Notes: generated by a model from the sequence alone, not told the origin. Counted from the stretch's first letter, positions 28,646 to 38,051 are shown. The stretch: DNA of 64,000 bases from Rhodospirillaceae bacterium (GCA_002713365.1 PASR01000010.1:13719-77718); one strand, 5' to 3'. A program made the numbers and translations.

Positions 28646-29374
28646 TTGGTATACAAACTTTTTTATTGGCCCTCCATCCAAGGACGAGGAGAATTTATAC
28701 GTCTTGCCATGGAAGAAGCTGACGTAAAATACACAGATGTGGCTCGAAAACCTGCAAGTAAAGGTGGTGGTGTTAAATCAATACTTAATCTAATTAATGA
28801 TAAAGAAACTGCTTACCCAGTTTACGCACCTCCAATTCTTATTATTGGAAAAAAAATAATATCTCAAACACCAAATATTTTAATGTTTCTTGGCGCACGT
28901 CATAAATTAGCACCTAAGAACGAAGATGGCCGTATGTGGGTACATCAACTACAGCTAGTTATTAGTGATTTTCTGGTTGAGGTCCATGACGCGCATCACC
29001 CTTTAGCAAAAAGCTTGTATTATGCAGAACAAAAGAAGGAGGCACGCCGCCGTTCTTTTGATTTCACTTCATCTCGTTTACCAAAGTTTCTAAACTACAT
29101 GGAACTAGTTATTAAAAGAAATCCGTCCGGGCCATATAACCTTGTTGGTGCGCGTATTAGTTACGCAGATCTATCACTATTTCAAATTATTGAAGGTTTA
29201 CGCTACGCATTCCCAAGTGCAATGCAAAAAATAGAGTCCGATTATCCCCGCACAATCAGTCTTAGTGCACGCATATCAAAAAGACCTCGTATTAGAAGAT
29301 ACTTGGAGTCGCCAAACCGGATACCATTTAACGAGCATGGTATCTTTCGTTATTATAAGGAGCTAGACAATTAA
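28646..29374 (+). CDS. glutathione S-transferase family protein
   Basis: The 242-residue protein has the GST N-terminal thioredoxin-like fold (KLFYWPSIQGRGEFIRLAMEEA) and the C-terminal helical domain with the usual LSxRIxxRPRIRxYL-type end. The start codon is TTG at 28646, with a weak ribosome site; no ATG fits the conserved N-terminus. Members conjugate glutathione to electrophiles or isomerise or reduce substrates. Its stop codon overlaps the stop of the convergent monooxygenase gene by four bases. The role is probably detoxification of an intermediate of the adjacent pathway, but this is inference. Confidence 0.85.
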   Translation: MVYKLFYWPSIQGRGEFIRLAMEEADVKYTDVARKPASKGGGVKSILNLINDKETAYPVYAPPILIIGKKIISQTPNILMFLGARHKLAPKNEDGRMWVHQLQLVISDFLVEVHDAHHPLAKSLYYAEQKKEARRRSFDFTSSRLPKFLNYMELVIKRNPSGPYNLVGARISYADLSLFQIIEGLRYAFPSAMQKIESDYPRTISLSARISKRPRIRRYLESPNRIPFNEHGIFRYYKELDN

Positions 29375-30993
29375 TTAAGTGCAAAGCCATCATAGCCATC
29401 TTCAACAACTTGCCTACACTTTTCAGCATAAGCTGGGACCCCTCCTATATAAGGCATATAAACCCTTGGTTTTCCTGGTACATTTGCACCGACATACCAT
29501 GAGTTACATGTAGATCTGAGTGACATTCCAGCAACTTCGCTCACATGGGCTACCCAGAGCTTTTCTGCCTCTGATTCAGCTTCAATTCTTCTAAACCCCT
29601 GCCCTCTCATATAGCCTATACAATCAGTTATCCAGTTAACATGCTGCTCGATAGCTGGCAGCATGTTAGATATAACTGATGGACTTCCAGGGCCCGTGAT
29701 AATAAACATATTAGGAAATCCAGCTAAAGCTAGTCCTAAATAAGCCTGCGGTCCATCCGTCCATTTTTCTTTTAGAGACATTCCATTACGACCAGAAATA
29801 TCAATTTTTAAGAGGGCTCCTGTCATAGCATCAAAACCTGTAGCAGAAATAATAATATCTACTTCATAGGTTTCTCCATTAACAGAAAGACCACTCTCTG
29901 TGAAAAAATCAATTGGATTAGTGCTTATGTCGACTAAGTCAACATTCCCTTTATTGTAGGTAGCAAAGTAACCTGTATCAACGCAAAGGCGTTTACATCC
30001 AATAATATTTTTAGGCACCAGTAATTCAGCAACCTGCGGATCATTAACTATTGAACGAATCTTATTACGGACGAAATCTGCCACAGATTTATTAGCCTCT
30101 GCATCAAACATTGTATCTGCGTAGGCAGCTAAAAACTGTAAACCTCCGTCCGCCCACCTAGACTCATACTCGCGTTCACGCTCCTCTTTTGAAACAGCCA
30201 TAGCCGAAGTTTCGCCAACATCAAAAAAATTACCAGTAGGAGTTAATTTAGCCTGCGCTCGAAAGGCAGAATATTCTGCCTTAATATCCTTAACCACTTG
30301 AGGATCTAATGGTCTGTTATGAGCAGGTACAGCATAATTTGCTGTACGCTGAAATATAGTCAGTTGCTTAGCTTGTTTGGCAATTACCGGTATTGATTGT
30401 ATAGCAGAAGATCCAGTACCAATAACCGCAACCCTTTTACCACCAAAATTAACTCCTTCATGTGGCCAATTTCCTGTATGATAGATTTCTCCTTTAAAAT
30501 CATCCTGGCCTGCAAAGGTGGGTTTATTAGCTGCGGAGAGACAGCCTGTGGCCATTATACAGTAGCTTGCTAAAAACGTATCATCAGCTGTTTTAACAGC
30601 CCAAATGCTTTTATCTTCGTCAAAGGTAGCTGATATAACTCGCGTGTTAAATTTTATATCCCGACGTAAATCAAACCTCTCTGCAACATGGTCTACGTAG
30701 CGAAGAATTTCAGGTTGCGTAGCATAGCGTTCAGTCCATTCCCATTCCTGCTGCAATTCTTCTGAGAACTGGTAGGAATATTGCATGCTTTCAACATCAC
30801 ATCGTGCGCCCGGATAGCGATTCCAATACCACGTTCCTCCCACATCACTACCTGCCTCCACGACTAATACAGAAAGCCCCATATTTCTTAGCCGATATAG
30901 CATATACATGCCTGCAAACCCGGCCCCAACAATAACGGCATCAAACTCGTTTATTGCTTCAGTTTTATTTTCTTTATTGTTATTATTACTCAT
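29371..30993 (-). CDS. flavin-containing monooxygenase, Baeyer-Villiger type
   Basis: The protein has the FAD-binding GAGFAGMYML motif near residue 22, an NADPH-binding GTGSSAIQ motif near 195, and the type I Baeyer-Villiger fingerprint FKGEIYHTGNWP near 170. It has 540 residues, as in cyclohexanone or phenylacetone-type monooxygenases. It inserts an oxygen next to a ketone carbonyl, giving an ester or lactone, using NADPH and O2. It is last in a five-gene minus-strand group with an MDR protein, an alpha/beta hydrolase that could open the ester, and two MBL-fold proteins. The actual substrate is unknown. Confidence 0.9.
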   Translation of the reverse strand: MSNNNNKENKTEAINEFDAVIVGAGFAGMYMLYRLRNMGLSVLVVEAGSDVGGTWYWNRYPGARCDVESMQYSYQFSEELQQEWEWTERYATQPEILRYVDHVAERFDLRRDIKFNTRVISATFDEDKSIWAVKTADDTFLASYCIMATGCLSAANKPTFAGQDDFKGEIYHTGNWPHEGVNFGGKRVAVIGTGSSAIQSIPVIAKQAKQLTIFQRTANYAVPAHNRPLDPQVVKDIKAEYSAFRAQAKLTPTGNFFDVGETSAMAVSKEEREREYESRWADGGLQFLAAYADTMFDAEANKSVADFVRNKIRSIVNDPQVAELLVPKNIIGCKRLCVDTGYFATYNKGNVDLVDISTNPIDFFTESGLSVNGETYEVDIIISATGFDAMTGALLKIDISGRNGMSLKEKWTDGPQAYLGLALAGFPNMFIITGPGSPSVISNMLPAIEQHVNWITDCIGYMRGQGFRRIEAESEAEKLWVAHVSEVAGMSLRSTCNSWYVGANVPGKPRVYMPYIGGVPAYAEKCRQVVEDGYDGFALN

Positions 30994-31036
30994 GTGATTC
31001 TACATTATTGATTAACTTATTTATTTTAATATTAAT

Positions 31037-32044
31037 TTAATCTTCAGCCTGAGGAGTAAAAAGAATTTTACCATTACGTCCTTCACGCATAGCGTGTATT
31101 ACAGCATCTTTAGCTTTTGTAAGTGGATATGTTGCTTCGACTTCAGCATGAAGAATACCTTCAACGACAAGGTCCCTTAAGAGGGAATACATTTGTTGCC
31201 TCTCAGCAAGCGAACTTTTCTCACTGAGCCATTTATGTAACCAAAACCCAGTTAGCGTAATTTCTCTAAAAACAATATCACTTGGGGGGATCTGACAAGG
31301 TAAACCAGATAGCAGTCCATAATTAACTAATGTACCTTTATCCGCAAGGCAGGCCGCAATGCGAGCAGTCGCATCGCCTGCTACAGCATCTATACCAAGG
31401 TTTATCTGAGCATTTCCTGTTGCCTCCGCAACTCTATCTGCCAAGTCAGGTCCATCAACTATGACCAAATCGGCGCCACAACCAGAGAGAATTTCTTCTG
31501 TTCCCTCTCTACGAACTACACAGACTGTTCTCCATCCGAAGTGATTTGCCAGTTGAACCAAGTACTGGCCAGTAGATGAATTTGCGGCATTTTGAATAAC
31601 CCAGTCACCTGGTTGCAACCTAACATATTGTGTTAACATTAGATAAGCAGTCGGCGGATTGGCAAGTAACATTGATAATTGCAGTGGATCACCATCAGGT
31701 GGAAAAGTAATGTTCACATCTGATGCATTTACTGATGAAAACTGGCGCCAACCACCGCTACCATGAGGCAGTAACAACTGATCTCCAATAGCAAACCGAG
31801 TTACGTCTGGCCCCACCTCAACAACAGTTGCCAATGCGTCATTACCCGGTATAGCAGGCAGGTCTGGATGTTCTCCGTATGCTCCAGATAACTTCAGAAT
31901 ATGTGATGGAGCTATAGGTGCAGCCTCTATTCTGCACAAAATGTTTCCACTAACGGGATCGGGCTCGTTTATATCAACCAGCTCAACAACTTCTGCAGGA
32001 TTTCCAGTACGAGAGAACTGAACAGCTTTGCCACGTTTTGCCAT
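31037..32044 (-). CDS. MDR-superfamily reductase, MECR/enoyl-thioester-reductase-like
   Basis: The medium-chain dehydrogenase/reductase fold is shown by the GroES-like N-terminal domain and the Rossmann domain. The segment QNAANSSTGQYLVQLA and later GFWLHKW resemble mitochondrial-type 2-enoyl thioester reductases. No structural-zinc cysteine cluster is seen, as in zinc-free members. The 335 residues are normal. It sits 34 bases after the alpha/beta hydrolase gene in the monooxygenase operon. It might reduce a double bond or a carbonyl in the substrate, so the label 'enoyl reductase' is likely but not certain. Confidence 0.85.
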   Translation of the reverse strand: MAKRGKAVQFSRTGNPAEVVELVDINEPDPVSGNILCRIEAAPIAPSHILKLSGAYGEHPDLPAIPGNDALATVVEVGPDVTRFAIGDQLLLPHGSGGWRQFSSVNASDVNITFPPDGDPLQLSMLLANPPTAYLMLTQYVRLQPGDWVIQNAANSSTGQYLVQLANHFGWRTVCVVRREGTEEILSGCGADLVIVDGPDLADRVAEATGNAQINLGIDAVAGDATARIAACLADKGTLVNYGLLSGLPCQIPPSDIVFREITLTGFWLHKWLSEKSSLAERQQMYSLLRDLVVEGILHAEVEATYPLTKAKDAVIHAMREGRNGKILFTPQAED

Positions 32045-32078
32045 GGGATGAAAGACCTTGTTGTAGTTAAATTTATAC

Positions 32079-32918
32079 TTATCCTGAATGCTTAGACATA
32101 AATTCGGTAAAAACCTCTGTTATCTCTGGTTCGTGCGGGCTCCATTCTTCAAAAGGAACTAATGGGAGATCTTGATCCTCGATTGGTAATTTATGTAATT
32201 CACTGCCAGGTATCATTTCATGAACAATACGTCCAGCAGCAGAATCGTGCACTTTGTCATTACCAGGAATTATTATTACTGGCATATTCATTGAGTTAAG
32301 CTCAGACTCGCTTACGCCAAAAACAGGCAAATCTTTTCCAGCTACAAACTGGTCATGCCAGTGAGTCATAGCCTCAATAAATTTCTCTGGACGCATATTT
32401 TTTAACAAATCACCCGTCATGGGATTAGCTTCAATACGTTCGGCATATTGCGGATCCTTGCAAATAGCTTCCATACCTCCATCTTCAGCCATACGTATAA
32501 ACTGGTTATAATAACTTTCTGGCAAACGTTCGGCAGCGAATGCCCCACCTGTGACCCTAAATAATAATAAACCACTAGTAACTTCAGGGTAACGCAAACC
32601 AAATAAAATAGCTGTACGAGCACCCGACGACGATCCACCAATAAAAGCAGGCAGAGCGTTTAGTTGCTTCAGAAGCTCATATAAGTCGTCTGCCCAAGTG
32701 ACTTCTTCGACGTCTTTACCTTCGAATGATGTATCCGATGAGCCCGTATTTCTCCGATCATGCATTAATACCCTAAATCCTTTGGCAGCTATTTTTTGAG
32801 CTAGCGGAACAAACTCTGCATAACCCCGTCTACCGCCAGTGATTAATGTGGTCCAAGGACCTTCATCTCCAACCACCTCATAATTTATGTTAAGCCCATT
32901 GACCCTTATGATAGGCAT
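32079..32918 (-). CDS. alpha/beta hydrolase (monooxygenase operon)
   Basis: This is an alpha/beta hydrolase of 279 residues with a nucleophile elbow GGSSSGAR near residue 92. The oxyanion region GGRRGYAEF lies near 28, and an acidic residue near the C-terminus is likely the catalytic acid. Its position between an MDR reductase and two MBL-fold genes, next to a Baeyer-Villiger monooxygenase, suggests it hydrolyses the ester or lactone product. It is preceded by GGAGAGG close to its ATG. Confidence 0.86.
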   Translation of the reverse strand: MPIIRVNGLNINYEVVGDEGPWTTLITGGRRGYAEFVPLAQKIAAKGFRVLMHDRRNTGSSDTSFEGKDVEEVTWADDLYELLKQLNALPAFIGGSSSGARTAILFGLRYPEVTSGLLLFRVTGGAFAAERLPESYYNQFIRMAEDGGMEAICKDPQYAERIEANPMTGDLLKNMRPEKFIEAMTHWHDQFVAGKDLPVFGVSESELNSMNMPVIIIPGNDKVHDSAAGRIVHEMIPGSELHKLPIEDQDLPLVPFEEWSPHEPEITEVFTEFMSKHSG

Positions 32919-32965
32919 TTACCTCTCCTTCTAATAGTTTAGCCCCATCGAAATCTAGAATCTTC

Positions 32966-33793
32966 TTAAGCGGATAGTTTCTCTCTCTCAGAAGACACAA
33001 TAGCTTCTTGAGAAAATACTAAATCTCTGCCCGCCAGCAGACCTTCCATAGCTAATGGAACTGTTTTTTCTAGATCAAGTACCGGAAGTCCATGTGTTGG
33101 AGCTATTATAGATACATCGAGTTCTACTAGTAATGACTTTAAGCGCTCTACATAAACATTCATATCAGCAAACATTGTCCAATATAGAGCACGTTCTGCG
33201 AAAACGGCTGAAACATCTATCAAATCAAGGGATTTTGCTTCCTCGGCAATTTGTCCACAGTGTCCATCCCAATGATAATGACTGTAAGCAAAACCATCAC
33301 CGGGAAATAATACCCTGTGATTTGTATCAAAACCCCATAAACTAGTGCGTAAATCTCTTATAACAGGTTCAGCAGCCAAAAACTTTCGATCTCCAAGATC
33401 AATAAAATCCCCTACTTCCATTGGTCTTAGGCGTTCAGCATATTCTGGAAAAGCAAGATGGTAATCACTAATATCACCGTGTATCGTTAGATCAGAATAT
33501 TTACGTATAAGCCGACCCAAACCTCCTGAATGGGGGGTTTCTTGATGCGTTATAAATAAATATTTTAGAGGTGGAGCATTACTGTTTGATAAAACATCAG
33601 ACATTTGTTTCTCTATAAGAGGAAAGTCTTTTGGATGCCCAGTTTCAACTAACAAAGAAGCCTCAGAACCCACAATAAGATAAGCTGCATTGTAAGAATG
33701 GTATATTTTTCCACGAAATGGCTGCTCTAAGCAGTCGCCCAACCAGAAAACACCGGGTGCTATTTCTCTCGGTAATAAACTTTGATTACCCAT
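32966..33793 (-). CDS. MBL-fold protein with flavodiiron-like (ODP) motif
   Basis: The metallo-beta-lactamase fold is clear from LLVETGHP and the motif ITHQETPHSGG. The ODP family of oxygen-binding diiron proteins normally has HxExDH; here HQETPH keeps His, Glu and His but has Pro where the Asp should be. A further IHGD, the FPGDGF aspartate and IAPTHG histidine follow. No flavodoxin domain is attached. The start at 33793 has GAGAGA upstream; 33811 would overlap the preceding gene. It lies only 4 bases after the other MBL-fold gene. An oxygen-linked role next to a monooxygenase is inference. Confidence 0.8.
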   Translation of the reverse strand: MGNQSLLPREIAPGVFWLGDCLEQPFRGKIYHSYNAAYLIVGSEASLLVETGHPKDFPLIEKQMSDVLSNSNAPPLKYLFITHQETPHSGGLGRLIRKYSDLTIHGDISDYHLAFPEYAERLRPMEVGDFIDLGDRKFLAAEPVIRDLRTSLWGFDTNHRVLFPGDGFAYSHYHWDGHCGQIAEEAKSLDLIDVSAVFAERALYWTMFADMNVYVERLKSLLVELDVSIIAPTHGLPVLDLEKTVPLAMEGLLAGRDLVFSQEAIVSSEREKLSA

Positions 33794-33797
33794 AATT

Positions 33798-34673
33798 CTA
33801 TCTCTCCACACCGCGCACTACATATTCAGAACCAGTTTGTGATTTATCTAAGCTTAATAGGGCGTCATTGAGCAGAGAAAACTGCCGTTCTACCAAATCC
33901 CGTCCTTGCAATATTGCACCGTAAGCCGGAGCAATAGTTTCTATTTCATAACGTTCAAACACATCCATCACCTCTTGTCGCAGTCCATCTATATTTGCCC
34001 CCGCAAGCCACCAGTACCGAGTATTCAGTAGAAAGGATTTAACACTTTCAACGCTAGAATTATCATCATTTGCGGTCAATATCCATGGACCTTCAGGTTT
34101 ATCACTCCAAAAATGTGTAAACATATCGGACGTAAATAAAGTCCGGGTAACGCCATCATATATCCAACTTGTATTAATTAACCTAATAGGTGCGTTGAAA
34201 GCGTCAACTAACCTTAAACCACTATTACCAACTTCAATTTTTCCCTTTGGATCCAATAATGCCGTTTTCAAGTTTAATGGCTCCGCGTTATCACCATCTC
34301 TATTATCCCAATTAAAATCCAACCAACAATCAATATCTGGAATAGGAGCATAACAAGCAATTACATTGAACATTTCTGCTATAGGCATTGCATTGCACAC
34401 CGACATAAATTCGTTAATACGCATTGGAAAAACATGAAGCGGTAGATCGATATCAATGATTGATTTAATTTGGCTTAATAAAGACCCTTCATGGGCCGTA
34501 TAACCAGTATCTAGAAGTAATGCACCATCATCTTGTTTTAAGAGATAACATATAGAAGGAGTATATCCTCGGGCACTTTTAGGGTACTGACTTATGCGTC
34601 CATTAAGTTCAAACACATTTTGAAGAGCAAAAAGCTTATTATCGGCTAATGAGAAAACACTATTATAATGCAT
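33798..34673 (-). CDS. MBL-fold protein lacking the usual metal ligands
   Basis: The N-terminus has ICYLLKQDDGALLLDTGYTA, a metallo-beta-lactamase-like strand and turn, and later TLFTSDMFTHFW, which resembles the conserved aspartate region. The HxHxDH cluster is absent, and the usual C-terminal His motif is IAPAYG, with Tyr instead of His. It probably does not bind two metals as classical members do. It begins the five-gene operon. Function unknown; it may be a paired subunit or a degenerate paralogue of the following gene. Confidence 0.72.
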   Translation of the reverse strand: MHYNSVFSLADNKLFALQNVFELNGRISQYPKSARGYTPSICYLLKQDDGALLLDTGYTAHEGSLLSQIKSIIDIDLPLHVFPMRINEFMSVCNAMPIAEMFNVIACYAPIPDIDCWLDFNWDNRDGDNAEPLNLKTALLDPKGKIEVGNSGLRLVDAFNAPIRLINTSWIYDGVTRTLFTSDMFTHFWSDKPEGPWILTANDDNSSVESVKSFLLNTRYWWLAGANIDGLRQEVMDVFERYEIETIAPAYGAILQGRDLVERQFSLLNDALLSLDKSQTGSEYVVRGVER

Positions 34674-34737
34674 AGGTTAACATAATCCGACTTAGAGGCT
34701 TTGTTGATTTAATATCAATTCTAAAGTTTTTTTATAC

Positions 34738-34749
34738 AGTGATATCACT
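34738..34749. promoter_or_regulatory. palindrome in MBL/DLH divergent region
   Basis: AGTGATATCACT is a perfect 12-base palindrome between the divergent MBL-fold and dienelactone hydrolase genes. A second dyad, TTGAT-TTAAT-ATCAA, lies at 34704-34718. They are candidate operators for a regulator that is not encoded in the window. Confidence 0.3.
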
Positions 34750-34908
34750 TTGGAAATACTTTATATAATTACGCTTTATAAACTGGATTGCTCACTAGTT
34801 GTAATAATACATTTATGCTAATTCAATTACTAATATAAGAGTAGATTATTTACTGTTATAGCTCATATATTTTGATTTGATAGACCGCTAAAAAGTAAGG
34901 TTTGATAG

Positions 34909-35649
34909 ATGATTGAAGAAACCATTGATATATTAACTGAAGATGGTCAAATGGAGACTTTTATTTCCCGACCCGAAAGGAACGGTCCCCATACAGCAAT
35001 ATTTTTATTAATGGATGCTCCAGGTATTCGTGAAGAACTGCGCGACATGGCCAGACGTTTAGCCACTACAGGGTACTACGTTCTAATGCCAAACCTGTAT
35101 TATCGTTCGGGGAAAAATACAATATTTGGACCAGATGTACTAACTGAAGGTAGTCAGGACTATACCGCTATGCGATCTATACGAACCAAGATGACTATAC
35201 CGCCTGTTATGAAAGACATAGCAGCTATGCTTCAGTTCATAGAAAACAATGATGAGGTAAAAAAAGGTCGTGTTGGCTGTCATGGATATTGTATGAGTGG
35301 ACCATATGCGTTAGCAGCAGCAGCCCGGTATCCAGACAAAATTTCTGCTGCAGCTTCTTTTTACGGCACATGGATTGTTAGTGACGCAGAAGAAAGTCCT
35401 CACCTTAACTTTCAAAAGGTTAAAGGAGAATTATATATATCATGTGCCGAACACGATGACTTAGCTCCACCCGAAATGGTTAAAGAGCTTAAGGTTTTAT
35501 TCAACAGTTCAGGTGTCGAAGGAGAGCTTGAAGTTCACCCAGATGTTCACCACGGCTTCGCTTTTCCTTTGAGGTGGTGTTACGATAAAGACGCGGCTGA
35601 ACGCCATTGGGAGCGTTTATTCGCACTTTATAAAAGAATGGAGAATTAA
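34909..35649 (+). CDS. dienelactone hydrolase family protein
   Basis: This alpha/beta hydrolase of the dienelactone hydrolase family has the nucleophile motif GCHGYCMSGPYA, with Cys as in true dienelactone hydrolases, and the catalytic His in DVHHGFAF. The 246 residues are normal. AAGG precedes the ATG. It heads a plus-strand run with an acyl-CoA dehydrogenase and a CoA transferase. It could open an unsaturated lactone before CoA activation; the substrate is unknown. Confidence 0.88.
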   Translation: MIEETIDILTEDGQMETFISRPERNGPHTAIFLLMDAPGIREELRDMARRLATTGYYVLMPNLYYRSGKNTIFGPDVLTEGSQDYTAMRSIRTKMTIPPVMKDIAAMLQFIENNDEVKKGRVGCHGYCMSGPYALAAAARYPDKISAAASFYGTWIVSDAEESPHLNFQKVKGELYISCAEHDDLAPPEMVKELKVLFNSSGVEGELEVHPDVHHGFAFPLRWCYDKDAAERHWERLFALYKRMEN

Positions 35650-35663
35650 GTATTTATATTTTC

Positions 35664-35681
35664 ACTTAGACGTTACTAAGT
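35664..35681 (+). other. intergenic hairpin between DLH and acyl-CoA dehydrogenase genes
   Basis: ACTTAG and CTAAGT form perfect 6-base arms around a 6-base loop in the 63-base gap. No T-tract follows, so it is not a convincing terminator; it could be a processing or pausing site in a shared transcript. Confidence 0.3.
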
Positions 35682-35712
35682 TGATACAACCGGCATTTGA
35701 GGTATTACTGTT

Positions 35713-36870
35713 ATGGCCTATACGCCAATAAGATTTACTGAAGAAGAACGTATTTTCCAAAACCAAATGAGACGATTTGCAGATAGCGAAGTAGCTCCCA
35801 TTGCGAATGAAATAGATTTAAACGATCGCTTTCCTCAAGAACTCATAGAAAAGTTTGGTGAGTTGGGATTGATACAATGGAGTGTACCGGAAGCATATGG
35901 TGGACCAGAAGGTTCATTAACTATGCTATGTATTGCAAGAGAAGAAATTGCCCGTCATTCTTTATCCCTTTCTGTTATGGCTGGGGAAAACGGTAATGGG
36001 TTGGCGCTACCTTTGGTTTTTGCAGGATCTGAAACCCAAAAAAATACATATTTTCCTTTGCTTGCAAAAGGAAAAACACTAGTAGCTTTTGCCCTATCTG
36101 AACCGGAAGCTGGTTCAGATGCAGCTTCCCTTAAATCGAGAGCCGTACAAGATGGAAATGAATGGGAAATTAGCGGAAACAAAATTTACGTGACCTGTGG
36201 TCCCGTTGCAGATTATGTTTTGGTTTTTGCCCGCACCAATGAAAAACCAGGCGCTAAGGGAATATCGGCATTTATTGTAGACACCAAGCTTAAAGGCGTG
36301 GTCCGCAGCACCAATAATAAGAAGATGGGTTATAACGGAGCAACACCCAACTGCGATTTCTTTTTTGATAGAGTGAAAGTTCCATCAGGAGCCATGATTG
36401 GTAAAAATGGTGAAGGCTTTACAATTGCTATGAAGTGCATGGAGTTTAACCGACCAGCAATGGCAGCATCTGCAATAGGCATTGCCCAGGGCGCCCTAGA
36501 GTTATCAATTGCCTATAGTAAAGAGCGCGAACAGTTCGGAAAACCAATATCAGAATTTCAGGGTTTACAGTTTATGATGGCCGATATGGCCATGCAAATA
36601 GAGACAACTAGAGCTTTACTTTATGAAGTGGCAGCACGCTATGATAGTCATGAGATGGAAAGTTACGGGTCATTAACCGCAACATTAAAATGTATGGCTA
36701 GTGACGTGGCCATGAAGGTAACCACAGATGCGGTACAAATTCTAGGTGGAGCCGGCTACATGCAAGAACATTCAGTAGAACGATTTATGCGCGATGCCAA
36801 AGTAACTCAAATCTTTGAAGGTACTAATCAAATCCAACGTATGTTAGTAGCCAGAGACTTACTTAAATGA
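35713..36870 (+). CDS. acyl-CoA dehydrogenase
   Basis: The protein of 385 residues has all the family marks: the FAD-contact segment ALSEPEAGSDA near residue 127, the R-EQFGKPI motif near 275, and the C-terminal VTQIFEGTNQIQR with the catalytic Glu near residue 370. It oxidises an acyl-CoA to an enoyl-CoA, passing electrons to ETF. GAGG precedes the ATG. Its last four bases overlap the CoA transferase start (ATGA), so the two are translationally coupled. It likely acts on the CoA ester made by that transferase. Confidence 0.93.
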   Translation: MAYTPIRFTEEERIFQNQMRRFADSEVAPIANEIDLNDRFPQELIEKFGELGLIQWSVPEAYGGPEGSLTMLCIAREEIARHSLSLSVMAGENGNGLALPLVFAGSETQKNTYFPLLAKGKTLVAFALSEPEAGSDAASLKSRAVQDGNEWEISGNKIYVTCGPVADYVLVFARTNEKPGAKGISAFIVDTKLKGVVRSTNNKKMGYNGATPNCDFFFDRVKVPSGAMIGKNGEGFTIAMKCMEFNRPAMAASAIGIAQGALELSIAYSKEREQFGKPISEFQGLQFMMADMAMQIETTRALLYEVAARYDSHEMESYGSLTATLKCMASDVAMKVTTDAVQILGGAGYMQEHSVERFMRDAKVTQIFEGTNQIQRMLVARDLLK

Positions 36871-38051
36871 AAATAGAAAATGTTAAACCAGGACCGTTGA
36901 AAGGCATTCGAGTGCTGGACTTCACCACCATGATGGCTGGGCCATACTGTACCCGCCAATTAGCTGACATGGGGGCTGAGGTTATCAAAATTGAAAGAAT
37001 TGAGGGAGAACAAAACCGCCACGCAGTCCCGGTTCGTGGCGGCAACAGCGCAGTTTATGGTCATTTAAATGTAGGAAAACACTCAATAGCGATTGACCTG
37101 AAAACCAAGGATGGTAGTGCAATCGCCTTAGACCTCGCTCGCCATTGCGACGTAGTTGTAGAAAACTCAAGACCCGGTGTGATGGCCAGGTTGGGGCTTG
37201 ACTGTGCAGCAATAAGAGAAGTTCGGTCTGATATAATTTACTGCTCCATTTCTGGCTTTGGCCAAACAGGTCCCTCAGCCTTGAATGCTGCATTTGCTCC
37301 CGTTGTACAAGCTGCATCAGGCTATGAAATAGAAAACATGAAACAACAGCCAGAATTGACAAAGCCTGGCCATGTCGGGGTATTCTTTGCGGATGTCATG
37401 GCCGGCGTACAAGCTTTTGGAGCAATTAGCGCCGCTTTGTTTTCTCGAACACAAAGTGGTCAGGGACAATATATTGATGTATCCCTATTAGAGAGCATGA
37501 TCTGGCTTATGGTTTATGAACTTCAGATTTCTCAAAATCCTGTCGACTCACCTCGCGGTCTGTACCAACCAGTGCGTGCTGCTGATGGTTTTATAATGGT
37601 AGCGCCGGGAAATCAGCCAACCTTTGAAGCGATGGCAAATGCAATGGGGCACCAGGAGTGGATTAAAGACCCGAGATTTAATGATCACTCAAGCCGAAGT
37701 CGAAATTACTCCGAAATGATCGGTTTGATTGAATCCTGGACTATAACTAGGAACGCGTCCGTCTGCGAAGAAATTTTACTAAAAGGAAAAGTTCCATGCG
37801 CACGCTACCGCGAGGTGTCAGAGATATTTGATGACCCACAAATAATTCACCGCGCAGCTTTTACCAAAGCAACAGATCCATCGGGAGAAATAAAAGTGCC
37901 CAACCAGCCCTTCACATTTGACAATAGTAATACGCAAGCCAGGGACTGGGTCGATCCCTTAGGAAAATCAGCACCCCAAGTATTGAAAAACCTGCTGAAT
38001 ATGGATGATGACAAAATTAAAATACTCAGAGAAAATAAAATCCTTTTATAA
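36867..38051 (+). CDS. class III CoA transferase (CaiB/BaiF family)
   Basis: The 394-residue protein has family-typical segments: GIRVLDFTTMMAGPYCTRQLADMGAEVIK (in parts) at the N-terminus, ENSRPGVMARLGL near residue 95, and the catalytic Asp in FFADVMAG near residue 172. It transfers CoA between a donor thioester and an organic acid. Coupled by ATGA to the acyl-CoA dehydrogenase, it probably activates that enzyme's substrate acid. Confidence 0.92.
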   Translation: MKIENVKPGPLKGIRVLDFTTMMAGPYCTRQLADMGAEVIKIERIEGEQNRHAVPVRGGNSAVYGHLNVGKHSIAIDLKTKDGSAIALDLARHCDVVVENSRPGVMARLGLDCAAIREVRSDIIYCSISGFGQTGPSALNAAFAPVVQAASGYEIENMKQQPELTKPGHVGVFFADVMAGVQAFGAISAALFSRTQSGQGQYIDVSLLESMIWLMVYELQISQNPVDSPRGLYQPVRAADGFIMVAPGNQPTFEAMANAMGHQEWIKDPRFNDHSSRSRNYSEMIGLIESWTITRNASVCEEILLKGKVPCARYREVSEIFDDPQIIHRAAFTKATDPSGEIKVPNQPFTFDNSNTQARDWVDPLGKSAPQVLKNLLNMDDDKIKILRENKILL

